Shown piece by piece: positions 24,076-32,033 of a stretch of DNA of 36,635 nt. The position numbers and the translations under genes are program-made. Positions within the stretch are counted from its first letter, which is position 1. Each line of letters opens with the position of its first letter. The DNA comes from GCA-002282575 sp964416645 (lineage in GTDB: Bacteria > Pseudomonadota > Gammaproteobacteria > Thiomicrospirales > Thiomicrospiraceae): assembly GCA_964416645.1 (NCBI GenBank), contig CAYQEZ010000017.1:1-36635 (forward strand), given 5' to 3'. The notes below the pieces were generated by a model. The model was not told the origin of the DNA and did no database searches. It saw only the letters and a program-made list of their open reading frames with translations.

Positions 24076-24139
24076 TAGAATGAAGACCTAAAACACCATA
24101 TATAGTGATCTTAACTCAATAGATAACCACATTTAGCTA
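24076..24139 (+). promoter_or_regulatory. NrdR operator and promoter of nrdA
   Basis: ACACCATATATAGTGA (24093-24108) is a near-perfect NrdR box (ACACnATATnTnGTGT type). A degenerate second copy starts exactly 31 bp later (24124-24139, 11 of 16 identical), the spacing usual for NrdR box pairs. A -10 TAGAAT lies at 24076-24081, so the operator overlaps the transcription start region and would repress. The remaining part of the 23909-24182 gap shows no further gene. Confidence 0.8.
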
Positions 24140-24182
24140 ACGCAGAACCCTGTTTGGCACACAATGACCAAAGGAACTCAGT

Positions 24183-26438
24183 ATGACCACTCTCAGCGCA
24201 ACCAAGCGTAACGGCCGTCGTGAACCCATCGATTTAGACAAAATTCACCGTGTTATTACCTGGGCGGCAGAGGGACTGGAAGATGTTTCTGTGTCACAAG
24301 TCGAATTAAAAGCACACATTCAGTTTTACGATGGCATTAAAACCAGCGACATCCACGAGCTGATTATCAAATCAGCCGCCGACCTCATTAGTGCCGAAAC
24401 ACCCGACTATCAACATGTAGCTGCACGCCTAGCAATTTTTCACCTGCGCAAACGCGCTTATCAACGTTTCACGCCACCGAGCCTGTTCGAGCATGTGGAT
24501 AAAATGGTGCGCATGGGCAAATATGATCCCGCACTGTTAACTGATTATAGCAAACAAGAGTTAGAAACCCTCGACACCTATATTGACCATTGGCGTGACC
24601 TCAACTTTGCCTATGCCGCAGTGAAGCAATGGGAAGGCAAGTATTTGGTACAAAACCGTGTCAGCGGTGAAATTTACGAAAGCCCACAATTTGCTTATAT
24701 GCTCATTGGTGCCTGCCTGTTTGCCCGCTATCCGAAAGAATCCCGTTTAGATTACGTTCGCCGCTTTTATGATGCCTGTTCGCTATTCAAGCTCAGCTTG
24801 CCCACGCCAATTATGTCGGGTGTGCGCACACCTACACGCCAGTTCAGCTCTTGTGTACTCATTGAATCCGACGACTCACTTGACTCGATTAATGCAACCG
24901 CCAGTGCCATTGTTAAATATGTTTCACAGCGTGCCGGTATTGGTGTCAATATTGGGCGTATCCGCGCGCTCGGTAGTAACATCCGTGGCGGCGAAGCCTT
25001 CCACACGGGGCTCATTCCTTTTATCAAGTATTTTCAAACCGCTGTTAAGTCTTGCTCACAAGGTGGCGTGCGTGGTGGTGCTGCCACCCTCTTCTATCCT
25101 TTATGGCATTTAGAAGTCGAAAACCTACTGGTATTAAAAAACAACCGTGGCGTAGAAGAAAACCGTGCGCGTCACTTAGATTATGGCGTACAGTTAAACA
25201 AACTGATGTATCAACGCTTGTTAGAAGGCGGCAATATCACGCTATTTAGCCCTGCCGATGTGCCAGGGCTTTATGATGCTTTCTTTGCCGATCAAGCAGA
25301 ATTTGAACGCCTGTATCAAGGTTATGAACAAGACGAGTCGATTCGTAAGAAAAGCATCAAGGCTATCGAGTTATTCGGCACCCTAATGCAAGAACGCGCA
25401 CAAACAGGACGTATCTACATTCAAAACGTCGACCACAGCAACACCCATAGCGCCTTTGATCCCGCTGTTGCACCCGTACATCAGTCGAACTTGTGTATGG
25501 AAATTACCTTACCAACCAAACCACTGAATAACGTCGATGATCCCAAAGGCGAAATCGCACTCTGTACACTCGCCGCCTTTAACCTAGGTGCATTTGATTC
25601 ACTGGATGAGTTAGAAGAACTCGCCGACATTCAAGTACGCGCCTTAGATGCACTACTGGACTATCAAGACTACCCAGTGAATGCTGCCTTACACGGCAAA
25701 AAACGTCGCACGCTGGGTATTGGTGTTACCAACTTTGCTTATTATCTAGCAAAAAATGGGGTTTACTATTCTAATGGTAGCGCCAACCGCTTAACCCACC
25801 GCTTATTTGAAGCCTTCCAATACTATTTGTTGAAAGCATCGAACAATCTAGCGAAAGAACAAGGCGCTTGCGAATGGTTTAACGAAACCAAGTATGCGAA
25901 AGGTATTCTGCCTATCGACACCTATAAAAAAGAAGTCGATGGCATTTGTCCAGAGCCACTTCATTACGACTGGGAAGGCTTGCGTGCAGACATTCTTAAA
26001 TATGGCTTGCGTAATTCCACCTTGTCGGCATTGATGCCTTGTGAAACCAGCTCACAAATCACCAACTCAACCAATGGTATTGAACCACCACGTGGACTCA
26101 TTTCGGTCAAAGCCAGTAAAGACGGGATTTTGAAACAGGTCGTACCTGGCTTTAAGCACTATGGTGACAACTACGAACTCTTGTGGAACATCCCCAATAA
26201 TACTGGCTATATCGAACTGATTGGTATTATGCAGAAGTTCGTCGATCAAGCCATTTCAGCCAATACCAATTATGACCCTACCCGCTTTGAAGGTGATAAA
26301 GTGCCGATGAAAGCGCTGTTGCAAGACTTGCTTTATGCTTACAAAATGGGCGTTAAAACCTTGTACTACCATAACACGCGTGATGGTGCAGGCACCAATG
26401 ATGATGACGGATGCGCGAGCGGGGCTTGTAAACTCTAA
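24183..26438 (+). CDS. nrdA: Class Ia ribonucleoside-diphosphate reductase, alpha (R1) subunit
   Basis: 751 aa (E. coli 761). Reduces NDPs to dNDPs with the NrdB radical. An N-terminal ATP-cone (about 1-95, VTKRNGRREPID-like) provides dATP control. Active-site cysteines fit: Cys224 (FSSCVLIESDDSL), Cys438 (SNLCMEI), Cys461 (EIALCTLAAFNLGA), and the C-terminal relay pair Cys744/Cys749 in GCASGACKL. AAGGAA precedes ATG 24183. Controlled by the NrdR boxes upstream. nrdB is not adjacent: two envelope genes intervene. Confidence 0.97.
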   Translation: MTTLSATKRNGRREPIDLDKIHRVITWAAEGLEDVSVSQVELKAHIQFYDGIKTSDIHELIIKSAADLISAETPDYQHVAARLAIFHLRKRAYQRFTPPSLFEHVDKMVRMGKYDPALLTDYSKQELETLDTYIDHWRDLNFAYAAVKQWEGKYLVQNRVSGEIYESPQFAYMLIGACLFARYPKESRLDYVRRFYDACSLFKLSLPTPIMSGVRTPTRQFSSCVLIESDDSLDSINATASAIVKYVSQRAGIGVNIGRIRALGSNIRGGEAFHTGLIPFIKYFQTAVKSCSQGGVRGGAATLFYPLWHLEVENLLVLKNNRGVEENRARHLDYGVQLNKLMYQRLLEGGNITLFSPADVPGLYDAFFADQAEFERLYQGYEQDESIRKKSIKAIELFGTLMQERAQTGRIYIQNVDHSNTHSAFDPAVAPVHQSNLCMEITLPTKPLNNVDDPKGEIALCTLAAFNLGAFDSLDELEELADIQVRALDALLDYQDYPVNAALHGKKRRTLGIGVTNFAYYLAKNGVYYSNGSANRLTHRLFEAFQYYLLKASNNLAKEQGACEWFNETKYAKGILPIDTYKKEVDGICPEPLHYDWEGLRADILKYGLRNSTLSALMPCETSSQITNSTNGIEPPRGLISVKASKDGILKQVVPGFKHYGDNYELLWNIPNNTGYIELIGIMQKFVDQAISANTNYDPTRFEGDKVPMKALLQDLLYAYKMGVKTLYYHNTRDGAGTNDDDGCASGACKL

Positions 26439-26476
26439 ATATGGTCAATTCACGAGTCAAAGCAGCACTTAACGTT

Positions 26477-26505
26477 GAAAATGCCTATAATAGCAGGCTA
26501 TTTTC
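26477..26505 (+). promoter_or_regulatory. Hairpin overlapping a -10 element between nrdA and the next gene
   Basis: GAAAATGCCT (26477-26486) pairs with AGGC-(T)-ATTTTC (26495-26505), a 10-bp stem with one bulge, 38 nt after the nrdA stop. Its loop side contains a perfect -10, TATAAT (26486-26491), with no good -35. It could be a weak terminator for nrdA, a promoter for the next gene 27 nt on, or an attenuator between them. Confidence 0.4.
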
Positions 26506-26517
26506 TTAGAGCTGTAT

Positions 26518-27681
26518 ATGTCGTCCATTTTTGAGCAACTCAATCCGCTAAAACCTTCGAATCAGAAGCCAGAAGCTGCTGAGGTGTCGTTGCGCGTTCA
26601 ATCACGGCTACATCGTGTCGGACAAATATTGGTTGCCAAGCGCGCCTCTGTCTCATCAGCCATTCTACTGCTGCTGACAGCTTGGCTATGGCTGAGTTAC
26701 GAACCTATGCCAGAATCCAATCAATCCGTTCAACAAGCTTTGCCCTTACCCTCAAAAGAACAATCGACACCGACCGTTGCGAGTCCGCTTACAGCAACCT
26801 CTGTTGAAAAAACACCCGAACACAACAAACCCAAGCCCGCTCAGGCGAGCAGAGATCATGATCAGTTGAGCAATGCCAACCAAAAAGCAATCGAGTTAGC
26901 TTTGGCAGGTCAGACATCACAAGCCACCAAAACCTTAGAACAAGCCTTACTGAATGACCCACAAGCCGGTATGGTGTTCGACAATTTGCGTCGTTTATAT
27001 GCAGGTTTTGCCAGCCAGTCTTATCAATTAGCTATCGAACCCAATAAACCCAAACCCGTTACCATCGAACTGGTCAGTGCAGATCAACCGATTGCAGTGC
27101 AATTAGCTGCCACTCAACCCATCATACCCAATAAGCCATCGTCAACTTTTGAGACAACACAAGCAACCGAAACAAGCCGCCCACCTTTAGTCAGTCAAGC
27201 GCCTCAATTACCCAGCATCACAGAGACCCCAAAAGAGCCTGCTGCAACCGTGGAAGCTAAACCGATAACCACAGCAACGCTAGCACCGGCACAAAAAGCC
27301 ACAGAACCGACACCGGCACAAAAAGAAGCAGCTCAGCGTAAAGCGCAGCAACAAGCCATTCATCAAGCCTTAAAAAACTGGAGTGACGCTTGGTCAAAGC
27401 AAGATGTGAAAGGCTATTTTGCCAGTTATGCTCCCAATTACACACCCAAAAATAGCACACGTAAAGCTTGGATGGACTATCGCCAAGAGCGTATTCTTGC
27501 GCCGAAACGCATTAAGGTTGAATTAAGCGACGTCAAAATTGAGTTGCTTAAAGCCAATTTAGCCAAAGTCAGCTTTAGCCAAGGTTACACCTCAGATACC
27601 CTGAGTGCACGTAATCAAAAAACACTCGAACTTGAATTGATCAATAACGCATGGCTCATTACTTCCGAATCGGGGCGTTAA
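26518..27681 (+). CDS. Membrane-anchored periplasmic protein with C-terminal NTF2-like domain, hypothetical
   Basis: 387 aa. Cytoplasmic N-terminus (1-43), one membrane helix (about 45-61), then a Pro/Thr/Gln/Lys-rich linker. A short helical TPR-like stretch follows (AIELALAGQTSQATKTLEQALL, then NDPQAG), then a second low-complexity linker (about 205-275). The C-terminal domain (about 285-386, NWSDAWSKQDVKGYFASYAP to LINNAWLITSESG) looks NTF2-like and is clearly homologous to the C-terminus of the next gene product. This type of domain is attached to some L,D-transpeptidases. It overlaps the next gene by 31 nt. Function unknown; probably an envelope partner of the transpeptidase. Confidence 0.72.
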   Translation: MSSIFEQLNPLKPSNQKPEAAEVSLRVQSRLHRVGQILVAKRASVSSAILLLLTAWLWLSYEPMPESNQSVQQALPLPSKEQSTPTVASPLTATSVEKTPEHNKPKPAQASRDHDQLSNANQKAIELALAGQTSQATKTLEQALLNDPQAGMVFDNLRRLYAGFASQSYQLAIEPNKPKPVTIELVSADQPIAVQLAATQPIIPNKPSSTFETTQATETSRPPLVSQAPQLPSITETPKEPAATVEAKPITTATLAPAQKATEPTPAQKEAAQRKAQQQAIHQALKNWSDAWSKQDVKGYFASYAPNYTPKNSTRKAWMDYRQERILAPKRIKVELSDVKIELLKANLAKVSFSQGYTSDTLSARNQKTLELELINNAWLITSESGR

Positions 27682-28859
27682 GTGCGCTCATGCTTTGCCT
27701 CAGCAATGCCAAATTGGCCTCTGCGGCAAACGCTACCAGTCAAGAGTCCGAGCAAATGCTCGCCAAAGCCGTCACGCAAATTCAAGCACAGCAATTGACG
27801 CAAGCCCTAACAACACTGGATCAACTGGTTCAGCGCTACCCGCACTTTCAATTAGCACAAATGATGCGTGCCGATCTGTTATTGGCGCAAACCAATGCCC
27901 TAACTCAAATCGGAGGTCAGCTGGATGCCCAAAAAGCTCAAGCACTGCAATCAGAAGCACGCGCTCGCTTAAACGCCAGCACACAACTCGCTCAACACCA
28001 GCAACCCGCTTATCTACTCGGCACACCACCTGCTTGGCTCAAGCATATCATCAGCATTGACTTAACGGCGTCACGAGCCTATTTATTCGATATTCACCAA
28101 CAACAATTACGATTTGCTGCCAGTTTCTACATAACCCAAGGGAGCAAAGGCGCGGGCAAAGAAAAAGAAGGCGACAAGCGCACACCCGTCGGTATCTACC
28201 GCATGACCCCTCCGATTGCTGCACAAAAGCTTTCTGGCTTCTATGGTGCTGGAGCCTTGCCACTGGACTATCCGAATAGTTGGGATAAACGCAATAAACG
28301 TACTGGTCATGGTATTTGGTTGCATGGTACCCCCTTCGAGCAATATAGTCGCCCGCCACTGGCATCCGATGGCTGCGTCGTCTTTAGTAACGACGATATG
28401 AGCTACTTACTCAAGCAATTGGATTGGCAGGCAACACGGGTGATTACCGATCAATCATTACAGTGGAGTACAAACGAAGTTCAGCGTCAGCTAAACGAAA
28501 AAGACGCTCTTAGCAACCAGCTTCAGCAACGCATCGAGGCTTGGCGCGATAGTTGGGAAAAACAACAGCTTTCCTCCTATCTGAATTTTTATGCTACCGA
28601 TTTCAGCAGCCAAAAGGGTGAAAACAAGGCACAATGGTCAACCCGTAAACAGCAATTATTTGCCTTAAATCAAACGCACCAGATTCAAGTCGAGCAACTC
28701 CTCTTACTAGCCTACCCCTCGCAAGACCAACTGGTGGTCGCTGAGTTTAATCAGCGTTATCAACGTGGCAGTAAAATCGATATTGAACGTAAGCGCCTTT
28801 GGTGGCAACAACAGCAAGACGAATGGCGGATCATTCACGAGGAAGTCTTGTCGAACTAA
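27651..28859 (+). CDS. L,D-transpeptidase (YkuD domain) with C-terminal NTF2-like domain
   Basis: 402 aa. Signal peptide MAHYFRIGALSALMLCLSNA followed by KLASA. A helical, TPR-like region spans 30-115. The YkuD catalytic domain (about 130-265) has the active-site set H225-G226 (WLHGTP) and Cys242 in SDGCVV. The C-terminal NTF2-like domain (about 293-400, AWRDSWEKQQLSSYLNFYATDF) is shared with the upstream gene. Such enzymes form 3-3 peptidoglycan crosslinks, attach proteins to peptidoglycan, or cleave such links. ATG 27651 lies inside the previous gene, so translation is probably coupled. It sits between nrdA and nrdB. Confidence 0.88.
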   Translation: MAHYFRIGALSALMLCLSNAKLASAANATSQESEQMLAKAVTQIQAQQLTQALTTLDQLVQRYPHFQLAQMMRADLLLAQTNALTQIGGQLDAQKAQALQSEARARLNASTQLAQHQQPAYLLGTPPAWLKHIISIDLTASRAYLFDIHQQQLRFAASFYITQGSKGAGKEKEGDKRTPVGIYRMTPPIAAQKLSGFYGAGALPLDYPNSWDKRNKRTGHGIWLHGTPFEQYSRPPLASDGCVVFSNDDMSYLLKQLDWQATRVITDQSLQWSTNEVQRQLNEKDALSNQLQQRIEAWRDSWEKQQLSSYLNFYATDFSSQKGENKAQWSTRKQQLFALNQTHQIQVEQLLLLAYPSQDQLVVAEFNQRYQRGSKIDIERKRLWWQQQQDEWRIIHEEVLSN

Positions 28860-28886
28860 TGTGGCAAAATTTTTCATTCACGAAGA

Positions 28887-28914
28887 TTGTCAGACATGAC
28901 TAACATGTTAAAAT
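28887..28914 (+). promoter_or_regulatory. Predicted sigma70 promoter of nrdB
   Basis: TTGTCA (28887-28892), 16 bp, TAAAAT (28909-28914); both hexamers match 5 of 6. It ends 37 nt before the nrdB ATG. No NrdR box is seen here, so nrdB could escape NrdR control. Confidence 0.6.
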
Positions 28915-28951
28915 CAATCGCAATCATTTAACCTAAACGGAAACCTCTTTC

Positions 28952-30085
28952 ATGCGTTACGAAACCTTCAACCGTCATCAATTCGATGCGACCAAACAAT
29001 GTATGTTTCTCGGCGAACCGGTGAATGTGGCGCGTTATGATGTGCAACGCTATCCTTTCTTTGAAAAGCTGATCGAAAAACAATTGTCTTTCTTCTGGCG
29101 CCCTGAAGAAATTGATTTATCGAAAGACCGCATCGACTTTAATCAACTCCCAAAACACGAACAGCATATTTTTGTTTCCAATTTAAAATATCAAACCTTG
29201 CTCGATTCGGTACAAGGTCGCAGTCCTAACGTAGCACTATTACCGGTCGTCTCCATTCCAGAACTCGAGACCTGGATTGAAACCTGGGCTTTCTCCGAAA
29301 CCATTCACTCGCGCTCTTATACGCACATTATCCGCAATATTTTTAATGATCCCGCGGAAGTGTTTGACGACATTGTTACCAATGAAGAAATCACTAAGCG
29401 CGCCATCAGTGTTACCGAGCACTATGATGATTTTATCGAATACAGCATGTACTTTAATCTATTCGGCGAAGGCACCCATACCGTCAATGGCAAAACCATC
29501 ACCGTCAACATGCGTGAGTTAAAGAAAAAACTTTACCTGACCTTAACAGCCGTGAATGTGCTAGAAGCCATTCGTTTCTATGTATCTTTTGCCTGTTCTT
29601 TTGCCTTTGGCGAACGCGCGCTAATGGAAGGCAATGCCAAAATCATTAAACTGATTGCTCGTGATGAAGCACTGCATTTATCGGGTACGCAACAAATGCT
29701 CACCCTCATGCGCGACAATAAAGACGATACCGAAATGGCTGAGATTGCTAAAGAATGCGATCCCTTATTGGTGGATATTTTCCGTCAAGCTGCGCAACAG
29801 GAAAAAGAGTGGGCGGACTACTTATTTGCCGGTGGCAGTATGATTGGTTTGAATGCTGAAATTCTCAAAGACTATGTCGAATACATCACCAATGTGCGCT
29901 TACGTGCTTTAGGTTATGACAAGATTTTCGACCGTGGCAACGCTAATCCATTGCCTTGGATGAACGCTTGGTTAAGTAACGATAATGTTCAGGTAGCACC
30001 ACAAGAAGTGGAGGTGACTTCTTATCTGACGGGTGCGGTTGAAACCAGAATTGATGCAGACGATTTGAAAGGTTTTTCACTGTAA
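28952..30085 (+). CDS. nrdB: Class Ia ribonucleoside-diphosphate reductase, beta (R2) subunit
   Basis: 377 aa (E. coli 376). Houses the di-iron centre and tyrosyl radical. Ligands are intact: Asp85 (LLDSVQGR), Glu116 and His119 (SETIHSRSYTH), Glu205 (LEAIRFY), Glu239 and His242 (ARDEALHL); the radical Tyr is Tyr123. The radical-transfer tail with the conserved VQVAPQEVEV block is present. Very close to E. coli NrdB over its length. It has its own promoter 37 nt upstream and is followed by a strong terminator. It is separated from nrdA by two unrelated envelope genes. Confidence 0.97.
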   Translation: MRYETFNRHQFDATKQCMFLGEPVNVARYDVQRYPFFEKLIEKQLSFFWRPEEIDLSKDRIDFNQLPKHEQHIFVSNLKYQTLLDSVQGRSPNVALLPVVSIPELETWIETWAFSETIHSRSYTHIIRNIFNDPAEVFDDIVTNEEITKRAISVTEHYDDFIEYSMYFNLFGEGTHTVNGKTITVNMRELKKKLYLTLTAVNVLEAIRFYVSFACSFAFGERALMEGNAKIIKLIARDEALHLSGTQQMLTLMRDNKDDTEMAEIAKECDPLLVDIFRQAAQQEKEWADYLFAGGSMIGLNAEILKDYVEYITNVRLRALGYDKIFDRGNANPLPWMNAWLSNDNVQVAPQEVEVTSYLTGAVETRIDADDLKGFSL

Positions 30086-30105
30086 GTGGTGAGTAACACA
30101 CTAAC

Positions 30106-30128
30106 AAAAAGGGGCTTGCGCCCCTTTT
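30106..30128. terminator. Bidirectional rho-independent terminator after nrdB
   Basis: AAAAGGGGC (30107-30115), loop TTGC, GCCCCTTTT (30120-30128): 9-bp stem. On the plus strand it ends in TTTT; on the minus strand the flanking A-run gives TTTTT, so it can also stop leftward transcripts coming from the iron operon side. Confidence 0.9.
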
Positions 30129-30169
30129 GATTTATCAATCATGCTAGCTATTCGCTGGTGTTATTGAGC

Positions 30170-30292
30170 CTAAAGATTATTCAACACCTTGGCTTTGTAA
30201 ACAAAAGCACCCAAAGGGATCATGAAGCGACAAAAGCCAACACATACTGCTTAATGATCACTTACTTTTTCCATAACGACAGGTTGTTTCAT
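30170..30292 (-). pseudogene. Possible small gene with in-frame stop in the nrdB-iron operon gap
   Basis: The 30086-30431 gap holds no long ORF. On the minus strand an ATG at 30292 has AGGAG 8 nt upstream and encodes a 13-codon peptide MKQPVVMEKVSDH. After a TAA (30253-30251) the same frame stays open for 26 more codons (AVCVGFCRFMIPLGAFVYKA then KVLNNL) to a TAG at 30170. It could be a leader peptide, or a roughly 40-aa membrane protein broken by one stop. An 8-bp inverted repeat (TTGGCTTT 30189-30196, AAAGCCAA 30233-30240) lies inside. No family recognised. Confidence 0.2.
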
Positions 30293-30431
30293 GTCATAAA
30301 CTCCTGACACCTGAATATTAGAGTGACAAGGATGCGAATAAATCAGAACCCTCATAATAAATATTACTTATAGATAGCAATGTATTTTTTATGACTTGTT
30401 CATCGCAGACGTCAATCACGTTTTAGAGTTG

Positions 30432-30722
30432 TTACTGTAAACACAATGAAAAAGCTCTAGATAGGGTTGAATGTTGTGGCAAACCTTCTGCAGCTAACTG
30501 CTGACAACAACCCTGCGAAGCACAACCCTCGCATTCAAGCCCATGTCCTCTCAATTGCTGAGCGCATACCGACAACATCAAACGTCTCAAATTGGCATGA
30601 GACTCTGCATCCAAGGCGGTTAAATCAGCTGCACAGAGTTGCTGCGTTGAAAACAGTCGTGCCAATAAGTCAACGGGAATAGAAACGTTGACTCGAAGTT
30701 CATCCGTCGATAAGTTAGTCAT
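30432..30722 (-). CDS. Small cysteine-rich protein at the end of the TonB-HemP operon, hypothetical
   Basis: 96 aa, soluble. Seven cysteines: Cys30, Cys53, a cluster C64-x2-C67-x4-C72-C73 (LECEGCASQGCCQQL), and Cys94. The N-terminal half is helical (VSIPVDLLARLF, ANLRRLMLSVCAQQL). GGGAG lies 8 nt before ATG 30722. It follows hemP by 31 nt and is the last gene of the fbpA-tonB-exbB-exbD-hemP run. The Cys cluster could bind Fe-S, zinc or haem; that is inference from motif and context. It is not a recognisable FeoC or Bfd. Probably co-regulated by iron. Confidence 0.7.
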   Translation of the reverse strand: MTNLSTDELRVNVSIPVDLLARLFSTQQLCAADLTALDAESHANLRRLMLSVCAQQLRGHGLECEGCASQGCCQQLAAEGLPQHSTLSRAFSLCLQ

Positions 30723-30753
30723 TCATCCATCTCCCTACACTCCTATTCAAGTC

Positions 30754-30936
30754 TCACTTGGTTAGGACCAGCTTCTGCTCTTTCGTAATACGCAACACAT
30801 ATTCAACGCCTGCATGTAAAATACGAACCTCCTTATGACCCGCAAACAAGATCGAAGAGCTTAATAATCGGTATGCTCCCGTTTGACCGCCAACGTGGCG
30901 AATATTAACGGGCTGCTGATCCGTTTGTCCCGTCAT
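30754..30936 (-). CDS. hemP: Hemin uptake protein HemP family
   Basis: 60 aa. It matches the HemP pattern: a variable N-terminus, then LLSSSILFAGHKEVRILHAGVEYVLRITKEQKLVLTK with the conserved G-x-E/V..I.H.G..Y.LR.T...KL.LTK frame. HemP proteins are small iron-regulated proteins in haem-uptake loci; in some bacteria they activate haem-receptor transcription. The ATG at 30936 overlaps the exbD stop as ATGA. No haem receptor lies in the window. Confidence 0.87.
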   Translation of the reverse strand: MTGQTDQQPVNIRHVGGQTGAYRLLSSSILFAGHKEVRILHAGVEYVLRITKEQKLVLTK

Positions 30937-31358
30937 GGCGTCGCATCAACAGCAGGTGTCGTCACAAAACCCACCTTGCTCAGACCCGCTTGTTTTAATA
31001 ACGCCAATACTTCGGTAATACGCTGATAGGTGAGCTGTTTATCGGCAGACAAATGAACCGGTGGCTGTTCATCTCTCACGGCAGCTGCTTTCATACGCAC
31101 CAAAGCCTCAGCATCACTCACCGGTTCTTTATTCCAAAACAAACCGCCCGACTCATCAATAGATAAGGCAATGGCTTCTAGTTTAGGTTGCAAGGCTTGC
31201 GCATTGGCTTTGGGCAAATCGACTTTTAAGGCCTGCGTCATCAAAGGAGCGGTGATGATGAAAATAATCAGCAGCACCAACATCACATCCACCAGTGGTG
31301 TCGTATTAATTTCAGCCATCGGGCGATTCTGACCGCCCTCTAATCCTCCAAATGCCAT
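30933..31358 (-). CDS. exbD: Biopolymer transport protein ExbD
   Basis: 141 aa. One membrane helix (about 23-43) following MAEINTTPLVDVMLVLLIIF, with the conserved proton-path Asp in PLVDVML, then a periplasmic domain ending in LLKQAGLSKVGFVTTPA. Works with ExbB to energise TonB by the proton motive force. It starts 3 nt after exbB and overlaps hemP. Confidence 0.94.
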   Translation of the reverse strand: MAFGGLEGGQNRPMAEINTTPLVDVMLVLLIIFIITAPLMTQALKVDLPKANAQALQPKLEAIALSIDESGGLFWNKEPVSDAEALVRMKAAAVRDEQPPVHLSADKQLTYQRITEVLALLKQAGLSKVGFVTTPAVDATP

Positions 31359-31361
31359 GTC

Positions 31362-32033
31362 TTACCCCTTGCGTTGCTGACCGACAAAATACAGGTGCAA
31401 ATCATGTGCAAAACCATCCAAATCACTGGCTACCAAACGAATCTGGCGGTTAAACGCGTTATAAGCTAACACAGCAGGAATAGCGACAAATAAACCAAGC
31501 GCCGTCATAATTAAGGCCTCACCCACCGGACCAGAAATCTGATCTAACGCCACTTGTTGCGTACCGCTAATGGTCATCAGTGCATGATAAATGCCCCACA
31601 CCGTACCAAATAGCCCAACAAAAGGAGCCGTTGAACCAATAGAAGCCAGCATCGTTTGCCCCACTTCCAACCAATTATTCGCCTGATTTAATCCACCACG
31701 CAACGATTGCACCATCAACTCACTAGCAGGTAAGCTATCCGCTAACTGACCTTGGTGCTGTTGTTGTTCATTGACCCAACGAGCTCCTTTCTCGCCGGCT
31801 TGCGCCAACAGCGCATAAGCCGGTAAGCTAGCCAGCACAGCCACACCAGCTTGCCAATTATTCGCCTGCCAAAAAGCCTGCATAGCCGCACTGGCTTTGA
31901 GTCGATGTGAACTTAATTGCCAACTTTTCCAGAAAATCAGCGTCCAGCTAATCACTGACATAGCGACCAATACCCAAAATACAGCATGGATAACGTCATC
32001 ACCAGCAGCCCAAAATTGTTCAAATTGACTCAT
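31362..32033 (-). CDS. exbB: TonB-system proton channel subunit ExbB (MotA/TolQ/ExbB family)
   Basis: 223 aa, three membrane helices. Conserved core TMLASIGSTAPFVGLFGTVWGIYHALMTIS and GEALIMTALGLFVAIPAVLAYNAF identify ExbB/TolQ; the tonB and exbD neighbours favour ExbB over TolQ. The ATG at 32033 overlaps the tonB stop by one base. Confidence 0.94.
   Translation of the reverse strand: MSQFEQFWAAGDDVIHAVFWVLVAMSVISWTLIFWKSWQLSSHRLKASAAMQAFWQANNWQAGVAVLASLPAYALLAQAGEKGARWVNEQQQHQGQLADSLPASELMVQSLRGGLNQANNWLEVGQTMLASIGSTAPFVGLFGTVWGIYHALMTISGTQQVALDQISGPVGEALIMTALGLFVAIPAVLAYNAFNRQIRLVASDLDGFAHDLHLYFVGQQRKG

Noticed and set aside
27695..28060. 121-codon plus-strand ORF overlapping the transpeptidase
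   Set aside because: Out-of-frame within a gene with clear signal peptide and catalytic domain; Ser/Arg/Thr-rich shadow.
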